This document shows, piece by piece, positions 1 through 8,399 of a stretch of 64,000 bases of DNA; the stretch's first letter is position 1, and each line of letters starts with the position of its first letter. The stretch comes from Streptomyces sp. NRRL F-2580 (GTDB lineage: Bacteria > Actinomycetota > Actinomycetes > Streptomycetales > Streptomycetaceae): contig NZ_JOIR01000035.1 of NCBI RefSeq assembly GCF_000720115.1, forward strand, positions 62,001-126,000, read 5' to 3'. The position numbers and the translations under genes are program-made. The notes under the pieces were generated by a model, which saw only the letters and a program-made list of their open reading frames with translations, was not told the DNA's origin and did no database searches.

Positions 1-613
1 GCACGGCAACGATCTCGCGTTCCAGGTCCAGCCCCTCGTACACGGCCCCGGTCAGTGCGCGACAGGCACTGAGGCAGGCGGGCTGCTCGGCGGCAGGCAG
101 CTCGCTGTACATCACCCGGCCCGGGACCGCGGGGCTGCCTGTGACTTGCTTCTTCATGATGGCGGTGAGGAATCGGGGCCAGAAACCGTACTTGCGATAG
201 AGCTCAAGGTGCTTGGGACTGTGCGAGAAGGTGAACAGTCCCAGGTGGCTGTTCCCCCAGGTGTCGAAGCAGTCCATGACCGGATCCATGAGGCGCTTGC
301 CGACGCCCTGGTCCCACAAGTCCGGACGCACGGTCAACGGTCCGAAGTACCCGACGCTGCCCCAGTTGGCGGCGAAGTTCGATCCGACGAGTTCACCCTC
401 GATCGTCGCTGCGAAAGCCGCGTGCGGATCGGCCGCCCAGCGTGTGCGGACGTAATCGGCGGTCTCGAAGAACGTCTTCGGCTCGGGGACCCCGAGGAAC
501 GTCCCAAAGGCGACCCGGAAGATCTCATCGGCCTGATCCAGGTCTGCCTCGGCCAACGGGCGGACTGACACCAGGCCCGCGACGGTCTTCCGCTCCGCTA
601 CCGGTGAGGTCAT
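1..613 (-). CDS. GNAT-family N-acetyltransferase (3' end outside window)
   Basis: Reading leftwards from ATG at 613, the frame stays open to the window edge, giving 204 residues without a stop, so the C-terminus is missing. Residues 73-110 hold a typical GNAT core: a strand with ELVGSNFA, then FGPLTVRPDLW followed by the acetyl-CoA pyrophosphate loop WDQGVGKRL at about 100-108. A later KHLELYRKYGFWPR stretch matches the alpha4/beta6 part of the fold. The family transfers acetyl groups from acetyl-CoA to an amine; the substrate cannot be read. An AGGA-like site (GAGAACG) lies just upstream. The neighbours to its right are decayed small genes, so there is no operon context. Confidence 0.85.
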   Translation of the reverse strand, partial: MTSPVAERKTVAGLVSVRPLAEADLDQADEIFRVAFGTFLGVPEPKTFFETADYVRTRWAADPHAAFAATIEGELVGSNFAANWGSVGYFGPLTVRPDLWDQGVGKRLMDPVMDCFDTWGNSHLGLFTFSHSPKHLELYRKYGFWPRFLTAIMKKQVTGSPAVPGRVMYSELPAAEQPACLSACRALTGAVYEGLDLEREIVAV

Positions 614-854
614 CGTTCTCTCCTTCTCGGACCCCCCGTTTCATCACACCATGAGCAGCTCGGGGCGGCCTGCGCGGTAGTGGCGAGGGAGGGTGCGGCG
701 GTACAGCGCTGTGGGCGGGCCAGAGGTCACCCAGGCGGCCGCAAGCCGCCCCCGCCGGTCCTGACCGGTACAGCCCGGCCTGCTCCCTGAGCCGCTCGAA
801 CATCTTCCCGATCGCCTCGGGAGACGTCGGAGCCGGCCAGAAGGCTCCGTGAGG

Positions 855-1040
855 TCAGGCTCCGGAGTGGGCCGGCTTCTGCTGCGCCTCGCGCAGCTGA
901 GTGCGGCACGCGTGGCAGACCGGTGACGCCAGGACGACGCACCGGGCTCAGGGAGATCCGCACCGGGCACAGGGGCCGGTTTGGCTGGTCGCCCAGGTGA
1001 CGACCTGCGGGCGGGGCTTGGTGGTGGTCTGCTCGCTCAT
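855..1040 (-). pseudogene. Small zinc-ribbon-like protein interrupted by one in-frame TGA
   Basis: ATG at 1040 overlaps the stop of the upstream gene (ATGA), which is typical of translational coupling. The frame reads 30 codons to CARCGSP, meets TGA, and continues open in the same frame for 30 more codons through CHACRTQLREAQ to a second stop. The two halves together make a CxxC...CxxC arrangement (CARC and CHAC), as in small zinc ribbons. I infer that the internal TGA replaced a sense codon, most likely TGG, and inactivated the gene. Readthrough cannot be excluded. The function of the family is unknown to me. Confidence 0.55.
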
Positions 1041-1317
1041 GCTGCTGCCTCCCCGTCCGCCGGTGCGGAGGTGGGGGTGCGGGCGGCGCGCCGCAGCTCG
1101 ACGCTGCCGGCCCGCCAGGCGGCGGAGGCCGCCCAGGAGGGCTGGGTGCACAGGTTCCCGGAGAGGGCGATCAACCGGCGCCGCAGCACGGTCGTACCGG
1201 TCCCGGCGGGGGACTGCGCGAGCTCCACGTAGGTCTGCTGCCACGCCCATTGGAGCGTGATCGGGTTCTCGGGGAAACGGAACGGAACGGTGGTATCCCA
1301 CCCTCAGCGAAACGCAT
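1037..1317 (-). pseudogene. Small conserved actinomycete protein, frameshifted by a 5-bp tandem repeat
   Basis: ATG at 1317 follows a good site (GGAGGAAATCGAAC). The frame begins MRFAEGGIPPFR and then hits three tandem copies of CCGTT (AACGG on the plus strand, 1276-1290). Removing one copy joins it in frame to FPENPITLQWAWQQTY and on through LRRRLIALSG to the stop at 1037. The downstream part resembles small Streptomyces proteins with a W-x-x-TY...TTxLRRRL core, known to me only as hypothetical. As it stands the gene is frameshifted. Its stop overlaps the ATG of the zinc-ribbon-like gene, so the two formed a small operon. The 559-bp element at 1362 lies 45 bp upstream and probably separated it from its promoter. 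Confidence 0.5.
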
Positions 1318-1361
1318 GTTCGATTTCCTCCGCGAATACCACGCCCCGGTCATCGGCCGTA

Positions 1362-1920
1362 GTGTGACTGAGCGTTCTACTTGGCCACTGAGCGCGAGGG
1401 GCCAGTTGAGTATCGCGGTCGGCGCAGGCGCTTCAGAGGGCCTGACCAATCGGGGGTCGGAGCCCCCGTGCCTTTCCCTGAAGGTGGGCCCGTGCCGTAG
1501 TAGGCGGGGGCGGTCACGAGCGAGGATGCGCTTCATGACCCCCGACCAGCATCTCGTCCCGCTCCGCTCGACGCACTCGGCACCCGTGGTCTTCGCTGCG
1601 GGAGCCGCCATCGGCGCCCTGGGCGGGATGATCGGCCTGGGAGGCGCAGAGTTCCGTCTGCCGCTACTGATCAGCCTCTTCGGGTTCGCCGCGCTCTCGG
1701 CGGTCATCCTGAACAAGGCGATGAGCCTGGTCGTTGTCCTGGTCGCGCTGCCTGCCCGCCTGGTGGCGGTCCCGGCAGCCGAGGTGGCTGCCCGCTGGCC
1801 GGTCGCGGTCAACCTGCTGGCTGGCAGCCTGCTCGGCGCGTGGGTCGGAGCCTCCTGGGCGGTCCGCATGCGCTCCGCCGCCCTCTACAAGGACTGGCCA
1901 AGTAGAACGCTCAGTCACAC
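1362..1920. mobile_element. 559-bp element with 26-bp perfect terminal inverted repeats
   Basis: The 26 bases at 1362-1387 are the exact reverse complement of 1895-1920. The match stops at both edges. The trinucleotide GTA directly precedes the left end (1359-1361) and directly follows the right end (1921-1923), which looks like a 3-bp target duplication. No transposase is encoded. The interior carries a truncated TauE/SafE-type permease gene, whose stop codon runs across the right border. Size, ends and lack of transposase fit a non-autonomous (MITE-like) element mobilised in trans. The left interior also has a small hairpin, CGGGGG-TCGGAG-CCCCCG. The parent IS family is not identified. Confidence 0.7.
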
Positions 1921-1924
1921 GTAG
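1526..1924 (+). pseudogene. Truncated TauE/SafE-family permease inside the inverted-repeat element
   Basis: ATG at 1526 (or 1535, after GAGG) opens a frame with IGALGGMIGLGGAEFRLP, matching the N-terminal GxxGGxxGxGGGxxxxP signature of TauE/SafE sulfite/anion exporters (here GGAE). Two or three hydrophobic segments follow, to about residue 125. The family usually has about 250 residues and 7-8 helices, so only the first half is present. The frame then runs into the right inverted repeat and stops at 1922-1924, in the target duplication. It is probably a captured, non-functional fragment. Confidence 0.6.
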
Positions 1925-2795
1925 GTCTGGTGGCAGAGCGTGGCCACGGCAGGGCTGGTGACGCCGTGTGCGGCGCGGCACAGCTCCGTCATGTCCGCGG
2001 TCCCCGCCCCTGGGGCTCGTACCGGACGGTGCGGGGCGTGCGTACGGTTTGGCCGCTTCACCTTTCCTGGGCTTGGGTTTGGTTTGACGGCGGGGCGTAC
2101 GGCAGGCCGGGGCGGGGTCGTCCTGCGCGACCGTACCGGGCCTTCGCCCCTGTGGTCGGGACCCCGCCGGGCGGGTTGCGTCTCGCCGGACGCCTTGCGG
2201 GCCGCGGGTGCGGGACGGGCCGGCGCGGGAGCACGGCCGGCTTCGGGGAACGGCGCCGGTGGGAGGCGCGGCCGCAGGGTCGGGCGTGGGGGGAGAGGGG
2301 CAGCGCCGCCCCCGTGTCCGGGCGTGCGGGCCGGGGGTCGACGGGGTGCTTGTGGTCTTCCGGGACCGCGGCGTGCGAGGCCCCGGCGGGCCGGGTGGGT
2401 GCGGGGTGGACGGTGACGCATCCTCTGCGTCGCTTGGGCCAGCGGGTCGGGTCCGTTATCTGGTGTGCGGTGGGTCTTGGGCGTGTCGTATGGTGGACCG
2501 GTTCCTGTGCCGAGGCGTCGGCGGCAGTGACTGGTTTCCCTGTTCCTTCTGTGTGCCGATCTTGAGGTGACGTCCTATTAACCAGGCCATGTAGTCGTCC
2601 GTGTTCCCCGCGTGCTGTTGTGTCGCACGTGTCCGGGGGCGGACGTCGCGCTGGCCTGAGTTGCGTCACCCTCCCCCTGTTTTCGGTCTTTTCCCGGGTG
2701 CAGCTCTGCCGTCTGCCCCGGGTTTTGTGTTTTCCGGCCCCGGTGCGGCTGTCGGCATTGGCTCCCCGATTCCTTCGGATCAGGAGTTTCCCGTC
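1925..2795. other. Long stretch without a recognisable gene
   Basis: About 870 bp between the inverted-repeat element and the MFS gene. The open frames here are proline/arginine- or glycine/tryptophan-rich and show no family signal or credible start. The plus strand is visibly G/T-rich, and T-rich tracts appear towards 2680-2760 just before the MFS gene. It probably contains that gene's promoter and leader plus decayed sequence. No tRNA, clear terminator or repeat array was seen. Confidence 0.5.
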
Positions 2796-4274
2796 GTGTC
2801 TTCCTCCGCGCTCGACAACGAGCCGCAGCACACCACCCCGTCCCCGGACGACCCAGCACCTCACCACCCGAACATGGCCTTGGCGGCCCGGATCGCCCTC
2901 TTGGTCCTGCTGACCGCCGAGCTCATGGACCTCCTCGACCAGTCGGTCGTCCTGACCGCCCTGCCCGCGATCCAGGAATCGACCAGCGCCGGACCGTCCG
3001 CATTGCAGTGGCTGACCACCGGATATTCACTGCCCGTCGCCGTCGGGCTGATCACTGGCGGGCGCCTCGGCGACCTCTACGGACGGCGCAGGATCCTCCT
3101 GATGGGCACCGTCGTGTTCACTGCGGCCTCGCTGCTGTGCGGCCTGGCTGCCGGGCCGGGCGTGCTGATCGGCGCCCGCATGCTCCAGGGGGTGGGGGTG
3201 GCGCTGATGATCCCGCAGGTCCTGGCCACCCTCCACGTCACCTTCGACGGCGCGAGCCGCAGCAAGGCCTTTGGTCTGTACGGGGCTGTCCTCTCCATCG
3301 CCAACGTCCTGGGTCCGGTGTTGGGCGGCTTGCTCACCGAGGCCGACCTGTTCGGGTTGTCCTGGCGGCTGATCTTCCTGGTCACCGTGCCCGTTGGCCT
3401 CGCCGTGCTCCTGGTGGGACGCAAGTTCATCCCCGAGTCGACCGTGAAGAAGGCCGACTGGCTTGACCTGCCCGGCATGGCGCTGTCCGCGCTGGCGATC
3501 GTCCTGATCGTCTTCCCCCTCTCCGAGGGGCACCTGCATCACTGGCCGCTGTGGTGCTTCGCGATGCTTGGCACAGGCCTCCTCGCGCTGGTCGTCTTCC
3601 TACGCCACCAGTGTCGCAAGCAGGACGGCGCGCCGCTCGTGCCCCTGTCCCTCTTCCGGGGCCGGCAGTTCTCCGGCGGCACGGCCGCGCAGCTGATGCA
3701 CGGCCTGCTGTGCGGTCTGTTCTTCATGACCTGGACCCTCTACCTCCAGCGCGGACTGGGCATGAGCCCCGTCCACGCGGCCCTGGCCTTCGTTCTGCTC
3801 TCCCTGGGAGAGCTGGTTGGCGCAACGCTCGCGGCAAAGAGCGCCGGGCGCTTCGCCCGCCGTCTGCCTCAGGCCGGAGCACTCATCACGATTGCTGCGA
3901 TGGCCGCCTACGGTTTCCGGGCCGCTGCAGGCGAGGAGGACCTGACCCTGCTGGCGATGACCGCGCCGGTGGTACTGATCGGCGTCGGTCTCGGCATGGT
4001 CGGCGGCCCGCTCGCCGACTTGTCGCTGGCCCGGGTCCCGCACGAGGATGCCGGGGCCGCCTCCGGCCTGTTCAACACCGCGATGCACTTGGGCATCGCC
4101 CTCGGCACCGCGCTGACCGCCCTGGTGTTCTTCGCCACCACCGGCGGCTCACCCGACGCCGGACTCAACCGCGAGGCGTTCATCACCGTGTTGTGGTGGG
4201 TCGCCGGCTTCCTCGCCCTGATGTGGGCCCTGATGTTCTGCCTGCCCAAGGAGACCAACAACCAGACCGACTGA
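2796..4274 (+). CDS. DHA2-family MFS multidrug exporter (14 TM)
   Basis: GTG at 2796 follows CAGGAG at 2781-2786. The frame is open further upstream, but that part is low-quality sequence. The product is 492 residues. Residues 49-57 (QSVVLTALP) form motif D1 of drug:H+ antiporters and GRLGDLYGRRR at 89-99 is motif A; a motif-C-like helix with RMLQGVGVALMIP follows. About 14 hydrophobic helices are visible, the number expected for the DHA2 (EmrB/QacA) group. It should export small hydrophobic or cationic compounds using the proton gradient; the substrate is unknown. A strong hairpin follows the stop. It is one of the few intact genes at this end. Confidence 0.9.
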   Translation: MSSSALDNEPQHTTPSPDDPAPHHPNMALAARIALLVLLTAELMDLLDQSVVLTALPAIQESTSAGPSALQWLTTGYSLPVAVGLITGGRLGDLYGRRRILLMGTVVFTAASLLCGLAAGPGVLIGARMLQGVGVALMIPQVLATLHVTFDGASRSKAFGLYGAVLSIANVLGPVLGGLLTEADLFGLSWRLIFLVTVPVGLAVLLVGRKFIPESTVKKADWLDLPGMALSALAIVLIVFPLSEGHLHHWPLWCFAMLGTGLLALVVFLRHQCRKQDGAPLVPLSLFRGRQFSGGTAAQLMHGLLCGLFFMTWTLYLQRGLGMSPVHAALAFVLLSLGELVGATLAAKSAGRFARRLPQAGALITIAAMAAYGFRAAAGEEDLTLLAMTAPVVLIGVGLGMVGGPLADLSLARVPHEDAGAASGLFNTAMHLGIALGTALTALVFFATTGGSPDAGLNREAFITVLWWVAGFLALMWALMFCLPKETNNQTD

Positions 4275-4284
4275 GCGGCCCTCA

Positions 4285-4312
4285 GGTCCCGGCCACGACG
4301 ACGGCCGGGGCC
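4285..4312 (+). terminator. Rho-independent-type hairpin after the MFS gene
   Basis: GGTCCCGGCC and GGCCGGGGCC pair as a 10-bp stem (one G-T pair) around the loop ACGACGAC, 11 bp after the MFS stop. There is no U-tract, as is common for Streptomyces terminators. Confidence 0.6.
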
Positions 4313-4344
4313 TGGGCCATCCTCGTCGTCGCTGGGGGAGCCGC

Positions 4345-4521
4345 GACGTCCTGGACACCACTCTCGTCCACCCCGCCCTGGTCGCCGAGGTCAGCGCCGA
4401 CCGCGCCATCGACCACGGCGGTGTCTTCCGCCACCCCCTCCGATTCCAGCGCCTGCGCCTGGACGTCGGGCTCGAGGACGTACCCCGGTTCGGCGAGGGC
4501 CCGGCCGCGGCCGCCGGGTGA
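4345..4521 (+). pseudogene. C-terminal remnant of an ATP-dependent DNA ligase
   Basis: A 58-codon stretch ending at TGA 4519-4521 contains ALVAEVSADRAID, FRHPLRFQRLR and LEDVPRFGEG. This is the pattern of the extreme C-terminus of actinomycete ATP-dependent DNA ligases (LigC/D-type), where xEVxxDxAxDxGxxRHPxRFxRLRxD ends the OB-fold domain. No upstream ligase sequence is present: just before it lies the MFS terminator. It is a small relic with no function. Confidence 0.6.
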
Positions 4522-4635
4522 CGGACAGGGGAGTGTGCAGTGGCGTTTCGCCGGTGAACCGGCGTGCTCGGGCGGGTGAACCCGGTCCGCACGGCCTGTC
4601 GCTGACGGCGTGGGGCCGGTAGAAACCGGCCCATT

Positions 4636-5341
4636 ATGATCATGAAGCGGTCCGCTGTCGCGGCCGCCGTCGCCCTTGCCGTGACTCTTTCCCTGCCCGC
4701 GGCCGCCCCGGCGAGAGGACACCTCGCCACCCCGGCCGCAGCCGTGCCGCAGGCCCTGCCGATCGGGATCACGGGTCTCTTCGCTCCGCGAGGGCGGCCT
4801 CCCGGTGTGGAGGACCGGACCGGCTACCGGCGAACCTCCTTCCGGCATTGGAACGCCGGCGAGGTCCCTGCCGACGGCTGCAACACCCGCGCCGAGGTCC
4901 TCCTGGCCGAGGCGTGGCGTATCCGGAGATCGGGCCTGGCTGCACCCTGACCGGCGGCGTGTGGTGGTCGTACTGCGACGAGCGGGAGGTCACGCCTGGC
5001 AGTGCGCTGGACATCGACCACGTGGGTGGTCCCGCTCGCCGAGGCCTGGGACTCGGGGGCGTCGGCCTGGACGCCCGCACGACGGGAGGCGTACGCGAAC
5101 GACCAGGGCCAGCCAGGCGTCGCTGGTGGCGGTGACGGCGCCTTCGAGCCGGTCGAAGGCGGACCAGGACCCGGCGCAGTGGCTGCCGCCGGCGCCGGAC
5201 GCGCTGTGCCGGTACGGCGCCGAGTGGACCGCAACGAAACTCCGCTGGGGCCTCGCGGTCGACCAGGCGGAGCGGGACCAGCTGCTGGACATCGCAGCCG
5301 GCTGCGGCGGCACCGACGTCGAATTCGCCCCCGCCCCGTAG
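4636..5341 (+). pseudogene. Secreted HNH nuclease (GmrSD C-terminal/DUF1524-like), three frameshifts
   Basis: ATG at 4636 (or 4642) begins a clear signal peptide (MKRSAVAAAVALAVTLSLPA). FRHW...DGCNTRAEVLLAEA follows in the first frame. The sequence then continues in a second frame (EIGPGCTLTGGVWWSY, then GSALDIDHV), a third (VVPLAEAWDSGASAW, then YAND) and a fourth (SLVAVTA, SKADQDPAQWLPP, WTATKLRWGL) to the stop at 5341. These blocks in this order are the whole secreted HNH family, with the DIDHxVPLAEAW catalytic core, so the gene was complete and now carries three frameshifts near 4910, 5030 and 5105. It cannot make the enzyme unless these are sequencing errors. Confidence 0.8.
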
Positions 5342-5474
5342 ACCGGGAGCACGAGAGAAGTGGCGTCGCCGCGACCGGGGTGGCGGCCCTGCGCATGCTC
5401 CGGTCGAGGCCGCCGTGCCAGCGCGAGGGGTGTTGTCAGTGGTGGCGGTGATCCGGGCTGCTGTCGCCGGGGGC

Positions 5475-6179
5475 TCAGGACAGAGGGGTCGGTTTGCGGG
5501 GCGGGGGTACGGCGCGGAGCAGTTCCCACAGGGGACGGGAGCCGGCGGCCCACTGGGCGAGGAGGCGGCGGTCGACCAGGTGCAGGCGCTGTGACTTGGC
5601 GAAGGTGACGGCGTTGCTGGTGATGCGGCCGTTGGTGAGCATGACCAGCACGTCACCTCCGTGAACCTGGCGGCCGGTGCCGTTGAGGACGTGGAGGTCG
5701 GGTGTGCCGACAGGCTTCCCGGACCAGCCGGCCTTGCGATGCTTGCACTGGATCACCCAGCGTCGGCCGTACGGATCGGTGGCTTTCACGTCCGCACCGT
5801 TGTCGCCGCGGCCGCCGACCTGGAGGGCGTCCGTGCAGCCGTCGCGGTGCATCAGGTCCCGCACGGCGAACTCGAACTGCCGGTGGTGCAGCCGGTCGAG
5901 CTGCTCGACCGCGTAGCGCAGGCCCTGGGAGCGCACCCGCTCCCACTGCGCTGCCTCCCTCCGCCGCCACACCCACACCCCACCCGCGGCCGCCACCGCC
6001 AGGAGCACAAGCACCACCACCCAGGGATGCTCGGCCAGCCACCGCAGCACCCCCACCACCAAACTGAGTCCCACCACGCCCACCAGGGCGATCAGCCCGA
6101 GCTTCTCCAGGTCCGCGTTCTGACGCCTGCGGGGACGTCGACCCCGGCTCGACCGCCGTACGGCCGGGCGCCGGCTCAC
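5475..6179 (-). CDS. Membrane-anchored Mrr-type restriction endonuclease-like protein
   Basis: GTG at 6179 overlaps the stop of the small membrane gene upstream (GTGA), so the two are translated together. The product is 234 residues. An arginine-rich N-terminus precedes two hydrophobic segments (about residues 28-75). The C-terminal half is a Mrr-like nuclease domain: FEFAVRDLMHRDGC, then NGADVKATDPYGR and WVIQCKHRK, giving the D...QxK active-site pattern of this PD-(D/E)xK branch. The family cleaves DNA, sometimes modified DNA. Membrane anchoring suggests defence against incoming DNA or a role during conjugative transfer. No methyltransferase is nearby. Confidence 0.75.
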   Translation of the reverse strand: MSRRPAVRRSSRGRRPRRRQNADLEKLGLIALVGVVGLSLVVGVLRWLAEHPWVVVLVLLAVAAAGGVWVWRRREAAQWERVRSQGLRYAVEQLDRLHHRQFEFAVRDLMHRDGCTDALQVGGRGDNGADVKATDPYGRRWVIQCKHRKAGWSGKPVGTPDLHVLNGTGRQVHGGDVLVMLTNGRITSNAVTFAKSQRLHLVDRRLLAQWAAGSRPLWELLRAVPPPRKPTPLS

Positions 6180-6460
6180 GGGGTGCTCCCCGGGCTGGGG
6201 AAGACGATCGGATACGAGACCGTCGGCGTCGGCACCACCACCGGCGTGTCCCACCCGGGCCACTTGATCGGATACACCGTCGACTGCGGCCCCGGAACCT
6301 GCTCCACCGGGGCAGCGCCGCCCATCGGCTTGCTGCCAAGGACGAACATCGCCAGCACGAACATGACGAGCAGGCCGACCTGCTTGCTGGAACCGGCGGG
6401 CTTCCGCCAGTGCGCCCGTACGATCGATCCGTTCCGTAAGTGCTCCCGGACAGTCGGCAT
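6176..6460 (-). CDS. Small single-pass membrane protein, partner of the Mrr-like gene
   Basis: The 94-residue product starts at ATG 6460. A basic N-terminus (VREHLRNGSIVRAHWRKP) precedes one hydrophobic segment, VGLLVMFVLAMFVLG, and a proline-rich tail outside the predicted membrane. Its TGA overlaps the GTG of the nuclease gene. I do not recognise a family with certainty; small membrane proteins like this are common in Streptomyces integrative elements. The coupling suggests it acts with the nuclease, perhaps to localise it. Confidence 0.65.
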   Translation of the reverse strand: MPTVREHLRNGSIVRAHWRKPAGSSKQVGLLVMFVLAMFVLGSKPMGGAAPVEQVPGPQSTVYPIKWPGWDTPVVVPTPTVSYPIVFPSPGSTP

Positions 6461-7064
6461 TCAGAGTCCCCTCCCAGTCAGGCTGCGCTTCCCGCACAGC
6501 GGTTCCATGAAAGCACCTGGGTCTGACACCACGTCACTGCACGATGACTTCAGGTGATCATTTCTGGTTGGGGGCTGCCCAGCTGACCTGCGCGAGGCCG
6601 CGCCATGTGTAGGGGAAGGCGGCGCGTGCACCGCGCCGCCCATGCCAGCCAGCTACCGCCGCATGGCCCTCGCCACTCCTGACCACTGCGCTCACCGGAC
6701 CCGCCCCGGCCGGACCACTGGACGCGCACGCGGGCGCGGTGGGTGTGCTCGTCGGCGGCAGTGAGCCGGGCCCGGTGTACTTCGATGCGGGAGCGGTTTC
6801 GAGGGTGAACTGGTCCTTTCGCCGCCGAGCTGGATGAGCGCCCTCAGCGGGTACACGACCCATGCACGCGTCCTCGGGAGGAAGATCGAATTTGCTTCCT
6901 TCCGCGTCCCGTAGGACGCTCAGCAGCCGGACCGCCCGTAGCCCTCGCCGTTCGACGAGCTCGCCGCAAGGGCTGGGGCTTGCATCGCAAAGCCGCGTCG
7001 AGCCCCGGGACGTGGCGGGCGCCGCCGGCGCCATGGCTCCGGAGGTGACCCGTTGGAGGAGCAC
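6461..7064. other. Non-coding or decayed stretch before the dioxygenase gene
   Basis: No intact gene is visible. It contains the first copy of a 62-bp repeat (6724-6785). Just beyond, an imperfect stem is formed by GCGTCCT near 6863 and AGGACGC near 6911. The last 15 bases hold the dioxygenase ribosome binding site. Confidence 0.45.
6724..6785. repeat. 62-bp direct repeat, copy 1
   Basis: Matches 7921-7982 at 58 of 62 positions in the same orientation. The two copies flank the dioxygenase gene. Both read a similar peptide (VGVLVGGxEPGPVYF) on the plus strand, so they may be pieces of one old coding sequence. Confidence 0.7.
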
Positions 7065-7892
7065 ATGGAAAACACTGAGCCCAAGCGGCGATCGCACTCC
7101 GATGCGGGAGGACCGGGGGAGGACATGGACGGTCTGCGCGAGCGCGGGTTCGTCCGCTACGGCGCTGAGCAACTCGGTATCCCGGCCGGGTCCGCTGCGG
7201 GGGATTTGGCCAGGATCCGGGAGGTCTTCGCGGCTCTGCCGCCCGACCCGTACGCGCCGGGAACGAATCGGTTCCGCAGGTACTCCCATGCCGTGTACCT
7301 GCCGTGGAAGGACGAACTGTCCTGGATTCCCGGAACCCCCGACCCCGTACACGGTACGGTCACCGACTTCTCCCAGGACGAGGAAGACCCTGAGCACCCG
7401 CGGACGCGGCGCGTGCTCCCCGACATCCCTGAGGCACTGCGCGGCAACGCTCTGCTGTTGCGACTCCTGCGCTGGGACATTGAGCAGGTCCTGTCCATGA
7501 GGAATCTGGGGAGACGGCCGTTGTGGGCTGGTGTCCACCTGATCAGGCTCGCCGTCGACCGTCCCGGCCAGCTCGCCGTTTCTTCCCCGAACTGCTTGCA
7601 CCAGGACGGAGGCTCGGCCAGCACGTTCACCCTCGCCCACCTGATCAGCCGTACCAACGTCACCGGCGGGCAGAACGTCATCGCCACACCGGCCAGCGCA
7701 GGCCTCCAGCCCGAGGACCCGTGGGCGGACATCCACGCCGACTTCACCCTCACCGAACCACTGGATGGCTACGCCGTCCACGACCACAGAGTCAGCCACT
7801 ACGTCGGCCCAGTCCGCGCGGGTTCCGAGCCAGGGCCGGGCGAACGGTCCATCCTCATCGTCGGTCTCGCCCCCTACGTACCCCAGCTGTGA
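7065..7892 (+). CDS. 2-oxoglutarate/Fe(II)-dependent dioxygenase (2OG-Fe dioxygenase family)
   Basis: ATG at 7065 is preceded by GGAGGA at 7055-7060, which decides the start. The product is 275 residues. H179 and D181 in CLHQDGG give the HxD pair, H245 in VSHYVGPV is the distal metal ligand, and R261 in GERSILI is placed to bind 2-oxoglutarate. The block FTLAHLISRTNVTGGQN between them is typical of the 2OG-Fe dioxygenase family that includes free amino-acid hydroxylases such as isoleucine dioxygenase. It probably hydroxylates a small molecule, likely an amino acid; the substrate is inferred only. It stands alone between two copies of a 62-bp repeat, suggesting acquisition as a cassette. Confidence 0.8.
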   Translation: MENTEPKRRSHSDAGGPGEDMDGLRERGFVRYGAEQLGIPAGSAAGDLARIREVFAALPPDPYAPGTNRFRRYSHAVYLPWKDELSWIPGTPDPVHGTVTDFSQDEEDPEHPRTRRVLPDIPEALRGNALLLRLLRWDIEQVLSMRNLGRRPLWAGVHLIRLAVDRPGQLAVSSPNCLHQDGGSASTFTLAHLISRTNVTGGQNVIATPASAGLQPEDPWADIHADFTLTEPLDGYAVHDHRVSHYVGPVRAGSEPGPGERSILIVGLAPYVPQL

Positions 7893-7920
7893 CACCGGCA
7901 CCCACCGAGCTCGCCGAACG

Positions 7921-7982
7921 GCGCATGCGGGCGTGGTGGGTGTGCTCGTCGGCGGCGGTGAGCCGGGGCCGGTGTACTTCGA
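7921..7982. repeat. 62-bp direct repeat, copy 2
   Basis: Second copy of the repeat at 6724-6785 (four mismatches). It lies 28 bp after the dioxygenase stop and merges with the 3' end of the pseudogene on the minus strand. Confidence 0.7.
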
Positions 7983-8399
7983 GATGTCGGGAGTGGTCCG
8001 GAAGGTCGCTAGGGACCGACACCTGGCGGATCCGCTCCCGCGTGATCTTGTCGAGCGCGGTGGCGCCGTCCATGATCCGGGAACGGATGCGGGTGTCCTC
8101 CCTGATGACCTCGTACGGTCCTCCGGCTCTGCTTGCCACCGGGCTCGCGCAACCCGGTCGATACGCTGCAGAGTCTCTCGATCCGCGTCGGAAAGCTCTT
8201 CCCGTACTTCGACCATGTGCGGCCCCTGACACCGGGGCCACCCCTGGTCGGCCGGCCACAGCAGCGGGCCACCGACGTGGCTGCTGTGCGGCGACGGCTC
8301 ACCCGTCCGGGGGCGCAGCAGGGTGGCCTTGCGGGCGTAGGGGGCAAGGGCGGGTATGCCGGCGAGTAGCGCCTCGGCGGTCGGATTCACGGCTGTCAC
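7983..8399 (-). pseudogene. Conserved actinomycete protein, frameshifted and truncated
   Basis: GTG at 8399 starts a frame with ALLAGIPALAPYARKATLL, then SHVGGPLLWPAD and MVEVREELSDADRETLQRID. After AEPED the reading moves to another frame, continuing YEVIREDTRIRSRIMDGA and DKITRERIRQVSVPSDLPD before running into the 62-bp repeat. I recall similar intact proteins in Streptomyces with an LLWPADxPWP motif but no assigned function. A single-base frameshift and loss of the C-terminal half make this a relic. Its break point coincides with repeat copy 2, so the insertion that brought the dioxygenase may have cut it. Confidence 0.55.

Noticed and set aside
1925..2795. A replicon telomere-like region
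   Set aside because: The stretch is GC-rich with some short inverted repeats, but dense ordered palindromes typical of Streptomyces ends were not seen.
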